Shown here: piece by piece, positions 7,301 through 16,372 of the stretch
Position numbering within the stretch: position 1 is the first letter of the stretch
Layout: each line of letters opens with the position of its first letter
NCBI GenBank assembly: GCA_904378045.1
Contig: CAJFHC010000003.1
Span: 1 to 64,000 of the forward strand
DNA length: 64,000 nucleotides
Direction of reading: 5' to 3'
From: Candidatus Metalachnospira gallinarum
Lineage (GTDB): Bacteria > Bacillota > Clostridia > Lachnospirales > Anaerotignaceae
Translations under genes and position numbers: made by a program
The notes under the pieces: generated by a model
Seen by the model: the letters and a program-made list of their open reading frames with translations, nothing else
What the model was told of the DNA's origin: nothing
The model's database searches: none

Positions 7301-8692
7301 GTGGCAAATATGGCTATGGAAAAAACTCCGATGCCCGAACAGGCGCCGGATATTAGAAATAAAAACTTTAAGGAGGTCACCCTCGGTTATACGGAGGAGA
7401 TGGCCGTCAACGAGGCTAAGCGCTGTCTCAACTGTAAAAATATGCCCTGCGTGGCCGGATGTCCAGTAAACATACATATCCCCGCCTTCATCTCAAAGGT
7501 TGCCGAGGGCGATTTTGAGGGGGCTTACAGGGTCATCGCAGAGACTAACGCCCTTCCCGCCATCAGCGGACGAGTATGTCCCCAGGAGACCCAGTGCGAG
7601 ATGCACTGCGTAAGAGGAATAAAGGGCGAGCCCGTTGCCATCGGACGCCTTGAGCGTTTTGTAGCCGACTGGTATATGGAAAACGTAAAAGTCGAAACGG
7701 TTAAGCCTGAAACAAACGGCATTAAGGTGGCCGTTGTCGGCTCAGGCCCTTCAAGCCTTACATGCGCCAGCGACCTTGCGAACGCCGGATATCAGGTGAC
7801 GGTATACGAGGCGTTCCACACTGCCGGAGGAGTGCTTGTTTACGGCATTCCCGAGTTCAGGCTTCCCAAATCCATCGTTCAGCACGAGGTCGAAGGTCTT
7901 ATCGCCCGTGGAGTTGAGGTCAAGACGGATATGGTAATCGGCAAGGTGCTTACCATTGACGAGCTTTTTGAAATGGGCTATAAAGCCGTATTCATCGGTA
8001 CGGGAGCCGGCCTTCCCTCATTTATGGGCATCGAGGGCGAGGCTCTCGCCGGAGTTTATTCAGCCAACGAGTACCTCACAAGGATTAACCTTATGAAAGC
8101 CTACAGGGAAGACTATGACACGCCCGTCAAAAAGAGCAGGAACGTGGCCGTTGTCGGCGGCGGAAACGTGGCTATGGACGCGGCAAGATGCGCGAAGCGT
8201 CTCGGAGCGGAAAACGTATATGTCGTTTACAGACGTTCCGAAGAAGAAATGCCCGCAAGAAACGAGGAGATCCACCACGCTAAGGAAGAGGGCATTGAGT
8301 TCCACCTTCTCAACAATCCTACAAGGATCATCGGCGACGGACAGGGCGGCGTAAAGGCTATGGAGTGTATAAAAATGGAGCTTGGCGAGCCCGACGATTC
8401 CGGAAGGCGCAGACCAATCGAAGTAAAGGGAAGCGAATTCGAGCTTGAGGTCGACACGGTCATCATGGCTCTCGGAACGTCTCCCAACCCTCTCATCAGA
8501 ACAACAACTCCCGGCATCGAGGTCAACCGTCATGGCTGTCTTGTTGTAAACGAGGACACCATGCAGACAAGCCGCGAGGGAATTTATGCCGGAGGCGACG
8601 CCGTTACCGGAGCCGCTACGGTTATACTCGCTATGGGAGCCGGCAAAAAAGCCGCTGCCGCCATCGACGAGTATCTTAAATCAATGAAATAA
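7301..8692 (+). CDS. nfnB: NfnB / GltD-like FAD-NADPH subunit of the transhydrogenase
   Basis: A 463-aa glutamate-synthase-small-subunit-like protein. Its N-terminal part carries cysteines for two [4Fe-4S] clusters (C42, C45, C50, C54 and C93, C99, C103). An FAD Rossmann motif follows (VAVVGSGPSS), and then an NADP-binding one (VAVVGGGNVAMDAAR). In the NfnAB complex this subunit holds the bifurcating FAD. I chose GTG 7301 as start: AGGAGG lies eight bases upstream and the N-terminus VANMAMEKTPMPEQ matches the family, whereas the TTG at 7295 is too close to that site. The gene pairs with nfnA, and the large glutamate synthase subunit is absent, which argues against a GltD role. Confidence 0.9.
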   Translation: MANMAMEKTPMPEQAPDIRNKNFKEVTLGYTEEMAVNEAKRCLNCKNMPCVAGCPVNIHIPAFISKVAEGDFEGAYRVIAETNALPAISGRVCPQETQCEMHCVRGIKGEPVAIGRLERFVADWYMENVKVETVKPETNGIKVAVVGSGPSSLTCASDLANAGYQVTVYEAFHTAGGVLVYGIPEFRLPKSIVQHEVEGLIARGVEVKTDMVIGKVLTIDELFEMGYKAVFIGTGAGLPSFMGIEGEALAGVYSANEYLTRINLMKAYREDYDTPVKKSRNVAVVGGGNVAMDAARCAKRLGAENVYVVYRRSEEEMPARNEEIHHAKEEGIEFHLLNNPTRIIGDGQGGVKAMECIKMELGEPDDSGRRRPIEVKGSEFELEVDTVIMALGTSPNPLIRTTTPGIEVNRHGCLVVNEDTMQTSREGIYAGGDAVTGAATVILAMGAGKKAAAAIDEYLKSMK

Positions 8693-8761
8693 GTCACGAT
8701 GAACCGCCGGTCTAAACCGCCGGCAATCCATCAGGCAGTCATCTTAATATATGATTTCCAT

Positions 8762-8790
8762 CCCCGGAGCTCAAAACTTCGGGGTTTTGA
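8762..8790 (+). terminator. Intrinsic terminator after nfnAB
   Basis: CCCCGGAG (8762-8769) pairs with CTTCGGGG (8777-8784) around a 7-base loop and is followed by TTTTGATTTG. Confidence 0.85.
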
Positions 8791-8899
8791 TTTGTTTCTC
8801 ATTTTGCTCCTTTATTACATACATTTAACATAATTCCGCAAACTAATTTAACGTTGATAATATATAATCAGACTGTCAAATTTTAAGGAGAGAGGAAAA

Positions 8900-9790
8900 A
8901 TGAAGAAAGCCCTTGTGGATCTTGGTTCAAACACCATCAGACTTTCCGTCTACAAAGTGTATGAGGACGGCAGCTTTTCTCTGCTGTTTTCGGAAAAAGA
9001 GACGGCCGGTCTTGTAAACTATATATCCGATAAACGTATGTCCGTGGAAGGCTTCGATAAGGCCTGCGACGTAATATTTGATTTCAAGCGTCTTACCGCC
9101 CAGTTCGATATCCGCGATCTTAACATTTTTGCTACCGCCTCACTCAGAAATATAGTAAACAGGGACGAGGCCGTAGCATATATTAAGGAAAAAACAGGCG
9201 AGGACGTAAATGTCATTTCCGGCAAGGAGGAAGCCCGTCTCGGTTATTACGGAGCCCTGACCGGAGCCGATCTTGACAGTGGAATAATTTTCGACATCGG
9301 CGGCGGCAGTACGGAAATCGTGAACTTTGAGAACAAGCAAATACTCTTCGCCGACAGCTACGATATAGGTTCGCTTAATCTTTTCACCGGTTTTGTAAAA
9401 AACATATGGCCCACTGAGCAGGAACAGAAAAACATAAAGGCAAGAATAACGGAAGCTCTTTCACCGGCAGTTTTTGATAAACCGGCCGAAACCATATGCG
9501 GCATCGGCGGCACAAACCGCGCTCTGCTTTCCCTTGCCAACGCCTATTTCAAAAAGCCCGCCGGAAACAGGGCGATTACAAGCGCCGAATTTAAACAGCT
9601 CAAAAAAATGATACTCAAAAAAGACGATCTTGCCAAAAAGATGATACTTAAAAACTGCCCCGACCGTATCCATACCATCATTCCCGGTATGCTTGTCACC
9701 AACGAGATTGCCAAAAAATTAGGGGCTAAAAACATTATCATAAGCAGATATGGAGTAAGAGAGGGATATTTGTGCCAAAAAATGATTTGA
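8900..9790 (+). CDS. ppx: Ppx/GppA family phosphatase (exopolyphosphatase-like)
   Basis: A 296-aa protein of the actin-like ATPase fold. The N-terminal phosphate loop is VDLGSNTIRLSVY and the second signature is IFDIGGGSTEIV, both diagnostic of Ppx/GppA. These enzymes remove terminal phosphate from inorganic polyphosphate or from pppGpp. The protein is the short, two-domain form without the C-terminal HD-like extension. The ppk1 gene starts inside its 3' end (19-base overlap), so the two are translationally coupled, which favours polyphosphate as the substrate. GGAGAGAGG lies upstream of the ATG. Confidence 0.88.
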   Translation: MKKALVDLGSNTIRLSVYKVYEDGSFSLLFSEKETAGLVNYISDKRMSVEGFDKACDVIFDFKRLTAQFDIRDLNIFATASLRNIVNRDEAVAYIKEKTGEDVNVISGKEEARLGYYGALTGADLDSGIIFDIGGGSTEIVNFENKQILFADSYDIGSLNLFTGFVKNIWPTEQEQKNIKARITEALSPAVFDKPAETICGIGGTNRALLSLANAYFKKPAGNRAITSAEFKQLKKMILKKDDLAKKMILKNCPDRIHTIIPGMLVTNEIAKKLGAKNIIISRYGVREGYLCQKMI

Positions 9791-11874
9791 AATACGACCT
9801 CAGCTACACCCAGAACCGTGAGCTGAGCTGGCTTAAATTTAATAAACGAGTGCTTGAGGAGGCGACTGACAAAAACACGCCTCTTATGGAAAGGCTGAAA
9901 TTCCTCGCCATATTTTCTAACAATCTCGACGAGTTTTTCATGGTGCGGGTCGGCAGTCTGCACGATCTTTCCCTTATGACTCCGGACGATATAGACAACA
10001 AAAGCGGCGATACGCCGGCCGAGCAGCTTGCCGCCATATTCGACGAGGTAAAGCCGCTCATAAAATACAGGGACGAAATATACAGCGGACTCTGCCACGA
10101 GCTTGAACATTACGGCATCGCTGATCTGAAGTATTCCGAGCTTTCAAAAAGCGAAAAGAAATTTGTCGAAAACTATTACCGGCTTTACATCGCTCCCGTG
10201 CTCTCGCCCCAGATCATCGACAAGAGCCACCCCTTCCCCCATCTGAAAAATAAGGCTCTGTACGCCGCGGCCGTGCTTAAGAGCGGAAACAGGGAGCTTC
10301 TTGGCATTATCGGCGTGCCCGATACGGTGGAGCCCATTCTGAGGATAGAAAACGGCGGAAGATATATAAGGGCGGAGGAGATCATTTCCGCCCATATAAA
10401 CGACTATTTCGGCACATTCAAGCCGGAGCACCACGCCGTCATATCCGTCACCAGAAACGCCGATCTGACCATTGACGAGGAAAATTTTGACGAGGAGAAC
10501 TACGACTATCGTTCATATATGTCGGCTTTACTAAAAAAGAGGGATCGCCTTGCCCCCGTCAGGCTGGAAATACAGGGCAAGAAGAGCGAGCTTGCCCATA
10601 TGCTGGCCGAAAGGCTCGGCCTCGGCGAGAATCAGGTGTTTTACTGCTCCTGTCCTCTCAAGACAAACTATATTTTCGGTCTTAAGGACTTTGACAGTTC
10701 TCTTTATTACGATGAGTTCACGCCGGCACGCCCGTCCTATATAGAGAGCGGACGATCGCTTATCAGGCAGATAATGGACAAAGATCTGTTCCTGTTTTAT
10801 CCTTATCACTCAATGCAGACGTTCATCGACCTGCTTAAGGAGGCTTCCGTCAGCCCCGACGTCATATCCATAAAAATAACGATCTACCGGCTCGCCTCTA
10901 ACTCCGCCGTGGCTAAAAGCCTGTGCAAAGCGGCCGAAAACGGCAAGGAAGTCACGGTGCTCGTGGAACTGAGGGCAAGGTTTGACGAGAAAAACAACAT
11001 CGAATGGGCAAAACAGCTTGAGGAGTCGGGATGCAACGTCATCTACGGAATAGAAAACTTCAAGTGCCATTCCAAAATCTGTCTTATAACATTAAAGAAC
11101 AAAAACTCTTTCTCATATATAACTCAGATAGGAACGGGAAACTACAACGAAAAAACCGCCGGAACATATACGGATTTTTCCCTTATGACCGCCAATGCCG
11201 AAATAGCCGCCGACGCTTCAAACTTCTTTAAAAATATGCTCATCGGCGAGCTTTACGGGAGCTATTCCGAGCTGCTTGTCGCTCCTTCGACAATGAGAAG
11301 CTCCATCATAAGACTTATTGAAGCCGAGGCTTCCAGGGGCGAAAACGGAAGAATAATAATCAAGGCCAATTCCATAACCGAAAGAAAGCTCATCGACAAA
11401 CTGGCCGAAGCGTCCCAGAAGGGCGTAAAGATACATCTAATAATAAGGGGCATATGCTGTCTTGTGCCGGGCGTTCCCGGAAAGACGGAAAATATAACAG
11501 TGACCAGCATCGTCGGCAGATTCCTTGAACATTCAAGAATATATATGTTCGGCAGCGGCGAAAACTCAAGAATATATATATCCTCGGCGGACATAATGAC
11601 GAGGAACCAGTCCCGCAGGGTCGAGATCGCCTGTCCCGTATACGACAGTCATATAAAGGATTTTATCACCCAATATGTACACCTGCTCATAAACGATAAC
11701 GTGAAATCAAGGACTCTCCTTCCCGACGGAAACTATGTAAGGCCGATCGTCGGCGAGGGTTCCAAGCGAGTTGACGCCCAGCGGTACTATATAGACAATC
11801 CTCCGTTCATAGGAAGCGACGAGCCGGAGAAAAAAACTTTCTTCGATAAAATAAAATTTTTATTCGGAAAATGA
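9772..11874 (+). CDS. ppk1: Polyphosphate kinase 1
   Basis: A 700-aa Ppk1. It has the N-terminal helical domain (RELSWLKFNKRVLEEA, FSNNLDEFFMVRVG) and the two phospholipase D-like catalytic domains. H433 in FKCHSKICLI matches the histidine that becomes phosphorylated, and H587 in FLEHSRIYMF matches the second conserved catalytic histidine. The enzyme reversibly polymerises the gamma-phosphate of ATP into polyphosphate. The start is a GTG with GAGGG upstream, overlapping the ppx end by 19 bases. A strong bidirectional terminator follows. Together with ppx and the CYTH protein at 61 kb it points to active polyphosphate turnover. Confidence 0.95.
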   Translation: MPKNDLKYDLSYTQNRELSWLKFNKRVLEEATDKNTPLMERLKFLAIFSNNLDEFFMVRVGSLHDLSLMTPDDIDNKSGDTPAEQLAAIFDEVKPLIKYRDEIYSGLCHELEHYGIADLKYSELSKSEKKFVENYYRLYIAPVLSPQIIDKSHPFPHLKNKALYAAAVLKSGNRELLGIIGVPDTVEPILRIENGGRYIRAEEIISAHINDYFGTFKPEHHAVISVTRNADLTIDEENFDEENYDYRSYMSALLKKRDRLAPVRLEIQGKKSELAHMLAERLGLGENQVFYCSCPLKTNYIFGLKDFDSSLYYDEFTPARPSYIESGRSLIRQIMDKDLFLFYPYHSMQTFIDLLKEASVSPDVISIKITIYRLASNSAVAKSLCKAAENGKEVTVLVELRARFDEKNNIEWAKQLEESGCNVIYGIENFKCHSKICLITLKNKNSFSYITQIGTGNYNEKTAGTYTDFSLMTANAEIAADASNFFKNMLIGELYGSYSELLVAPSTMRSSIIRLIEAEASRGENGRIIIKANSITERKLIDKLAEASQKGVKIHLIIRGICCLVPGVPGKTENITVTSIVGRFLEHSRIYMFGSGENSRIYISSADIMTRNQSRRVEIACPVYDSHIKDFITQYVHLLINDNVKSRTLLPDGNYVRPIVGEGSKRVDAQRYYIDNPPFIGSDEPEKKTFFDKIKFLFGK

Positions 11875-11876
11875 CA

Positions 11877-11930
11877 AATAAAAAACACAGCCGTAACGGA
11901 TAAAATTCCGTAACGGATGTGTTTTTTTAG
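11877..11930. terminator. Bidirectional terminator between ppk1 and the GntR gene
   Basis: A 16-base-pair stem with two mismatches (11885-11900 with 11907-11922) has runs of A before and T after it, so it can stop transcription from both converging genes. Confidence 0.85.
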
Positions 11931-11951
11931 CTATTACTGTGGGATATGTAT

Positions 11952-12656
11952 TTATTTTCCCTTGCCCACGTTGGATTTAATGCTCTCGGCAAGGCCGTAG
12001 GCGTGCAGTATGTGCATCCTCATGGCGGCCTCCGCTCCGGCGGAATCGCCCTTCTTTATGAACTCAAGTATCATCTTATGGTCGTTGACCGTGTAATCCA
12101 CCACTTCTTCGCTGACACGCCTGAAAATGCTTGACATATCCATTCCGGCGAATATGACCGGAAGTATCTTTATGATAAACTCATTTTTTGTCGCCCTGGA
12201 AATGGCATAGTGGAATTCGATATCGTATTGAGTGCGCTTTTCCACGTCATAGAGATTCTGATTTATAAGCTCGTCGATGCGGCAAAGCTCCTCTATATCC
12301 TCCTTTGTCGCCCTCAAAGCCGCGTAGCTGGTCATAGTCGGCTCAAGCATTATCCTTGTCTCAAAGAAGTCCATTCCGTTTATGGCCAGATTGTCAAGGT
12401 CGCTCAGACCATAGTCCTCGTTCAGCTCGCTGTTGTCGGCCACAAAGGTGCCCTTGCCCCTTTTTATTTCCAGCACGTTATGTGCTATGAGAAACTTGAC
12501 AGCCTCCCTCAGCGTCGTGCGGCTTACGCCAAGCTCGCTGGAAAGTTCATTCTCGTTCGGCAGTTTGTCTCCTATGTTGAATTTCTTATCAACGGTTATC
12601 ATTTTTAATATCTGGTCAGCTACCTTCTCGGACAGCATTTGATTCATCTTTACCAT
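11952..12656 (-). CDS. GntR/FadR-type transcriptional regulator
   Basis: A 234-aa regulator with an N-terminal winged helix (residues about 8-75: GDKLPNENELSSELGVSRTTLREAVKFL, then the wing EIKRGKGTFV) and a C-terminal FCD ligand-binding domain (about 90-225) of all-helical type with acidic and histidine residues that often bind a metal. FadR-subfamily regulators usually respond to sugar acids, hydroxy acids or similar carboxylates. It is the last gene of an apparent four-gene operon with UDG, an unknown protein and a rhomboid protease. None of these suggests its ligand. Lactate (LldR/LutR-like) is possible given the LarA genes, but they are 10 kb away. Confidence 0.88.
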   Translation of the reverse strand: MVKMNQMLSEKVADQILKMITVDKKFNIGDKLPNENELSSELGVSRTTLREAVKFLIAHNVLEIKRGKGTFVADNSELNEDYGLSDLDNLAINGMDFFETRIMLEPTMTSYAALRATKEDIEELCRIDELINQNLYDVEKRTQYDIEFHYAISRATKNEFIIKILPVIFAGMDMSSIFRRVSEEVVDYTVNDHKMILEFIKKGDSAGAEAAMRMHILHAYGLAESIKSNVGKGK

Positions 12657-12681
12657 TTACTTATTTACCCCTCCCGAAAAT

Positions 12682-13242
12682 TTACAAAACTTTCCTAAGT
12701 TTCCGCAGATCCTCAATATAGATTTCCTCAAGGCTTCTGTTATATATCACAGCCGCCGGATGATACAGCGGAAACAGTCTCCTGTCACCGACGGAAATAA
12801 GTTTTCCGTGAACGCCTCCTATGGAAGCTCCCGAGTTACCGGTCACCGCCCTCAGTGGAGTATTCCCCAAAGTAACGATGAGCCGGGGAGATACAGTCCC
12901 GATCTCTTCCATAAGAAACGGTATAAAAAATTCCAGTTCGCAGACGTTCGGCGGCCTGTTAACAGGCTTGCCGGTTTTCCCGCTCTGCCTTGCCGGTCTT
13001 ATTTTGACCGTGTTTGTAATATACAGCTCTTTTCTGTCAAGACCCGTCATTTCCAGAAAAGAATCAAGATTTTTTCCGGCCTTCCCGACAAACGGGCGTC
13101 CGAGTCTTTCCTCCTCGCTTCCCGGAGCCTCGCCGATAAGCATAAGCCGGGCGTTTGGGCTTCCCTCGCCAAGGACCGGCTTTTTATCCGGAAAAGCCCT
13201 TTCGCAGGCCGATATTATTCTTTCACTCAATGATTCTGTCAT
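12682..13242 (-). CDS. Family 4-like uracil-DNA glycosylase lacking part of the Fe-S site
   Basis: A protein of about 186 aa with the family 4 UDG motifs: GEAPGSEEERLGRPFVGKAG (uracil-binding and water-activating region), ITNTVKIRP, and the late HPAAV motif. Family 4 enzymes remove uracil from DNA and normally hold a [4Fe-4S] cluster on four cysteines. Here only C13 and C101 remain at ligand positions; the expected cysteines are alanine (A16) and isoleucine (I81). The start at ATG 13242 overlaps the end of the upstream gene by 20 bases; further upstream starts would lengthen the overlap. The catalytic motifs are intact, so it may be an active cluster-free form. Confidence 0.85.
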   Translation of the reverse strand: MTESLSERIISACERAFPDKKPVLGEGSPNARLMLIGEAPGSEEERLGRPFVGKAGKNLDSFLEMTGLDRKELYITNTVKIRPARQSGKTGKPVNRPPNVCELEFFIPFLMEEIGTVSPRLIVTLGNTPLRAVTGNSGASIGGVHGKLISVGDRRLFPLYHPAAVIYNRSLEEIYIEDLRKLRKVL

Positions 13243-13918
13243 ACTTCTCCGGGGCATAACAGGCTTTGATTTCCTCAAGCCTCCATCGCCCGCCTTCCCT
13301 CCTGCCAATGTCGATGTCCAGCAGATCGCCCTTTCTTATAAGCCCCATCACCGAGGCGTCAAAGAAAAGCCTTATAAAATATCCGCCGTCCAGTCTGTCA
13401 AGCACGGCCGAGTTTTCCGAAAACAGTTCCGCGACCCTGAACAGTCCGCTGTCCTTCTCGGCGGGAGAACTGTTCCTTTTTTCCCTGTACCTGTCAAAAT
13501 CTATTATACAGGGTATTTTTGAAATAATAAAGCTATTGTTCAATGTCATAATGTTCTTTTTAAGGTGCATAAGCCTGGCGCTTTCGTACTTTACCCTTCT
13601 GTCTATCATTTTGAAAGCGTCGTACTCGGAACTTCCCGTAAGTGTGTCCGAAAGCCTCACGAACTCATCCGCCGACGGATAGAAAGCGTCTATGACGCTG
13701 TTTTCCTCCATGCATACCTTGTCGGGCAGCCATCTCATAAAATATCCTGTAAAAAACTTCGTCGCGCCAAAGTTTACGAGGGCGGCCTTCCTTTTTCGGT
13801 ACTCGCTAAAATATTTCGCGCACCTCAGCTTTACGGCGGCCTCTTCCGGCGGGTAGCATCCCGAGATTATCTCCCCATATGTCTCAAAAATGTCCTTTTC
13901 CTCAACTATCATCGTCAT
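13223..13918 (-). CDS. Conserved-looking protein of unknown function
   Basis: A 231-aa soluble protein that I do not recognise. It has no signal peptide or membrane helix. It is rich in Arg, Lys, Asp and Tyr, with a segment TKFFTGYFMRWLPDKVCMEE and a C-terminal beta-like stretch RKGDLLDIDIGRREGGRWRLEEIKACY. The reading frame has the same codon style as its neighbours, sits 23 bases after the rhomboid gene and overlaps the UDG gene by 20 bases, so it is very likely expressed as part of that operon. No function is suggested by motifs; association with a DNA repair enzyme is only positional. Confidence 0.7.
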   Translation of the reverse strand: MTMIVEEKDIFETYGEIISGCYPPEEAAVKLRCAKYFSEYRKRKAALVNFGATKFFTGYFMRWLPDKVCMEENSVIDAFYPSADEFVRLSDTLTGSSEYDAFKMIDRRVKYESARLMHLKKNIMTLNNSFIISKIPCIIDFDRYREKRNSSPAEKDSGLFRVAELFSENSAVLDRLDGGYFIRLFFDASVMGLIRKGDLLDIDIGRREGGRWRLEEIKACYAPEKYDRIIE

Positions 13919-13941
13919 CAGCTCCGTATAATCAAATATAC

Positions 13942-15021
13942 TTAATTATTCCCGAAGCCGTCTTTTTTATGACTCAAAATCCCGCAAACGATAAATCCGC
14001 AAACCAAACCGGCCAAAAGTCCGCCGGCATGTCCGAAGTTATCCACTCCCGGAGTAAGAACACCCATACCTATCTCAAAAACAACTATGACAAGCATTGT
14101 CATATAGTCTATGCCGCCAAGTCTCTGCCCCGATTTTTTAAGTATCACAAGCAGGGCTCCAAGCACTCCGAATATGGCCGCCGATGCTCCGACGCCAAAG
14201 CTGCCACCATTGAGCGCCGCCGACATCAGCCCTCCGCAAAGGCCGGAAACAAAATAGACCGGCAAAAAATACTTTCCAAAATATTTTTCAAATCTTGAAC
14301 CGTATATAAAAAGGAAAAACATATTCGCCAGAATATGCTCCCATCCGGAATGGATAAACATATAGGTGAATAATCTGTAATACTGTCCCCTGGAAAAAAT
14401 GAGCTCCGCGTTTACGCCAAACCGGCTGATAAACTCATTTTCCAGTCCCAAAAAATACTGGATCAGAAATATGACCGTGTTGACCGCTATCAAAACGGAC
14501 GCGAATACCGGAAACCTGTCCGACGGCCTTATGGCGGCCTGCTCGAATTTTTCCCGGCTTATTTCACCGACGGATCTTTCCCTGTCCTCCGCTTCGCTTT
14601 CAAGGGCGTCCCTAACGCTTTTTTCTATGCCGAATACCCGGTCTGGCTGTCCTTTGCCGAATGTCAGAGTCTTTCCGTCGGTCATCCACCAGATATTATG
14701 TACCCCATTCTGTCTCAGGCTGTCCCTGCCGTCGATAAATTCTTGCGCGGCTCCATCCGGCGAATAGAGTACATTCACGCAGACCGCGTTATTGAGTATG
14801 TCCCTGTTCTTTTTCAGCACGCTTTCGGCCACGGCGGTCATGAATTTTTCATAGCTTTCCGGCTCAACCGAGGAAAAATCCGCCAAAGAAACGATATATA
14901 CAACCGGACACTCGTCCTTTATGAAAACAGCCGCGGCGCCGTTTCCTCCGCCAATAAGCTCAAAATGCCGTCCGGACAGAACGGCCGCCGTTTTCTTCAA
15001 AAATTCGTCAAACAAAGGCAT
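13942..15021 (-). CDS. Rhomboid family intramembrane serine protease
   Basis: A protein of about 359 aa in two parts. The first 165 residues form a soluble domain I do not recognise, with no clear motif. The C-terminal half is a six-helix rhomboid domain: HSGWEHILANMFFLFIYG (the conserved H and N of helix 2), GVGASAAIFGVLGA with the nucleophile serine at about S280, and FGHAGGLLAG with the catalytic histidine at about H331. The active-site loop is GASA rather than the usual GASG. Rhomboids cut single-span membrane proteins inside the membrane; the substrate here is unknown. The ATG at 15021 was preferred over the adjacent TTG. It is the first gene of the rhomboid-unknown-UDG-GntR group. Confidence 0.9.
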   Translation of the reverse strand: MPLFDEFLKKTAAVLSGRHFELIGGGNGAAAVFIKDECPVVYIVSLADFSSVEPESYEKFMTAVAESVLKKNRDILNNAVCVNVLYSPDGAAQEFIDGRDSLRQNGVHNIWWMTDGKTLTFGKGQPDRVFGIEKSVRDALESEAEDRERSVGEISREKFEQAAIRPSDRFPVFASVLIAVNTVIFLIQYFLGLENEFISRFGVNAELIFSRGQYYRLFTYMFIHSGWEHILANMFFLFIYGSRFEKYFGKYFLPVYFVSGLCGGLMSAALNGGSFGVGASAAIFGVLGALLVILKKSGQRLGGIDYMTMLVIVVFEIGMGVLTPGVDNFGHAGGLLAGLVCGFIVCGILSHKKDGFGNN

Positions 15022-15235
15022 CAACTCCGTCCCTGCCGAATCAAGCGCGACTCGGCAAAAGTTTTGACTGTTTAAAATGCATAATTCTTATCGAGGATTT
15101 TTCTGGCAATAACTACGTTTTATTGCTAAAATATTAAGTTTACTCATAATTTACAATAAAATATAACAAATTTCAGCAAATTATTCTAAATTTAATTATA
15201 TTAACTAACTATCTTTTTGTCAAGATATCTTGTTC

Positions 15236-15490
15236 TCATAACAAAAGACCGGCAACAATGAGCGCCGCTACGCCGGGCAAACCGAGAAATCCGGTCACCG
15301 CCGCCGTCACCGGATTAATGCCCACATTGACTGCCGGAAAAAACACATTTAAAGCGTATACCGCCGCCATCCCCAGAACAGCTCCCGCCAGAAACCGCAG
15401 AAGCCATCTTATCGGACGCGCCAAAAGCATAAGCGCCGCGGCGGCCACGCATATAATTATCATTGCCGTTATAAAAACCGTTCCGTCCAT
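15236..15490 (-). CDS. bofA: BofA-like regulator of pro-sigma-K processing
   Basis: An 84-aa membrane protein with two to three hydrophobic segments and the C-terminal BofA pattern NVGINPVTAAVTGFLGLPGVAAL. In B. subtilis, BofA together with SpoIVFA holds the SpoIVFB protease inactive until the forespore signal arrives, so that sigma-K is released in the mother cell at the right time. The upstream neighbour yaaL, 12 bases away, is the same partner as in Bacillus and supports the call. The recR gene often found in this group is not present here. Confidence 0.88.
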   Translation of the reverse strand: MDGTVFITAMIIICVAAAALMLLARPIRWLLRFLAGAVLGMAAVYALNVFFPAVNVGINPVTAAVTGFLGLPGVAALIVAGLLL

Positions 15491-15502
15491 ACCGCTCCCT
15501 CC

Positions 15503-15742
15503 TTAAGCCGTTACGCCGTCAAAGCCTTCCGCCGTCAGGCCGCACCCCTTGGCCTTTTGCAGAAAATAATTATACTTGCTGTTGAGAGCCGATATTTCAT
15601 ATATATAACTGTCGATCAGGGCGGCGTCGGTTGCCATCTCAAAATTGCTTCTGGCAGCCTCAAGCTCGCCCTTTATCCTTTCTATGGCCGCTATTATTGC
15701 CTTTCCTTCCCTTATCATTTCCGTTTCGGCGCTTCGTTTCAC
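15503..15742 (-). CDS. yaaL: YaaL family protein (DUF2508)
   Basis: A 79-aa helical protein with the DUF2508 pattern: a long helix with charged residues, then ARSNFEMATDAALIDSYIYEISALNSKY and a final YFLQKAKGCGL. Its function is unknown. I placed the start at GTG 15742 because GGGAGG lies eight bases upstream and the length then matches YaaL of Bacillus (74 aa). The longer open frame from 15823 would add a hydrophobic stretch not seen in the family and overlap the next gene. It is coupled to bofA. Confidence 0.85.
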   Translation of the reverse strand: MKRSAETEMIREGKAIIAAIERIKGELEAARSNFEMATDAALIDSYIYEISALNSKYNYFLQKAKGCGLTAEGFDGVTA

Positions 15743-15819
15743 AACCCGTTCCTCCCTTTGTGCATAATTTTGTCTATCCACAAACAATATATGCAAAAGC
15801 AGGGAAATTATACAGGCTG

Positions 15820-16317
15820 TCAATATTTAAAGCCAGACTTTTCGATATGGGTAAGACAATATCTTGCAGCGATTCCGGTTATCACGCCCATTACGACTCC
15901 GGAAATAATCAGCACCGGCAAATAATAAAACAACCCCGGCGTATTGAGCACCGCCGCGGCCACTCCGATCTGCGCTATGTTATGGGCTACTCCTCCCAAA
16001 ACGCTGACGCCGATAATGCCCGACGATTTTATTTTCTTCGCCAGAACCATAATGATGAAGCTCACTCCGGCTCCGGCTATGCTGTATAAAAATCCTGAAA
16101 ACCCGCTGAAAAGCAAGGCCGATATTACTACCCTTATGACGTTTATTCCAAGCGCCGCCTTCGCTCCCATAAAATACAGGGCGATAAGCACAATGACGTT
16201 GGCGAGTCCAAGCTTTACTCCCTGAACCGGCACCGGCGGCGGAAACAGCGATTCCACATATCCCATCAATATCGCCAAAGCGGCGAAAACTCCGTAAAAA
16301 GCGACTTTTTTACTCAT
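15820..16317 (-). CDS. Gx transporter family membrane protein (heptaprenyl diphosphate synthase component I-like)
   Basis: A 165-aa protein with about five membrane helices and the family signature ESLFPPPVPVQGVKLGLANVIVLIAL followed by GLxxxxxRVVISALLFSG-type repeats. The family (PF07456) was named after heptaprenyl diphosphate synthase component I, but it looks like an ECF-type small-molecule transporter subunit, and real synthase activity is not established. It is often found with NusG domain II proteins and FMN transferases, and both lie next to it here. It is therefore probably part of a flavin- or quinone-linked membrane redox module. GGAGG precedes the ATG. Confidence 0.85.
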   Translation of the reverse strand: MSKKVAFYGVFAALAILMGYVESLFPPPVPVQGVKLGLANVIVLIALYFMGAKAALGINVIRVVISALLFSGFSGFLYSIAGAGVSFIIMVLAKKIKSSGIIGVSVLGGVAHNIAQIGVAAAVLNTPGLFYYLPVLIISGVVMGVITGIAARYCLTHIEKSGFKY

Positions 16318-16372
16318 ATATCCTCCAATTGCCGCTGCTGACCGCGGCCTTTTTATTTAATACGTCATATTT

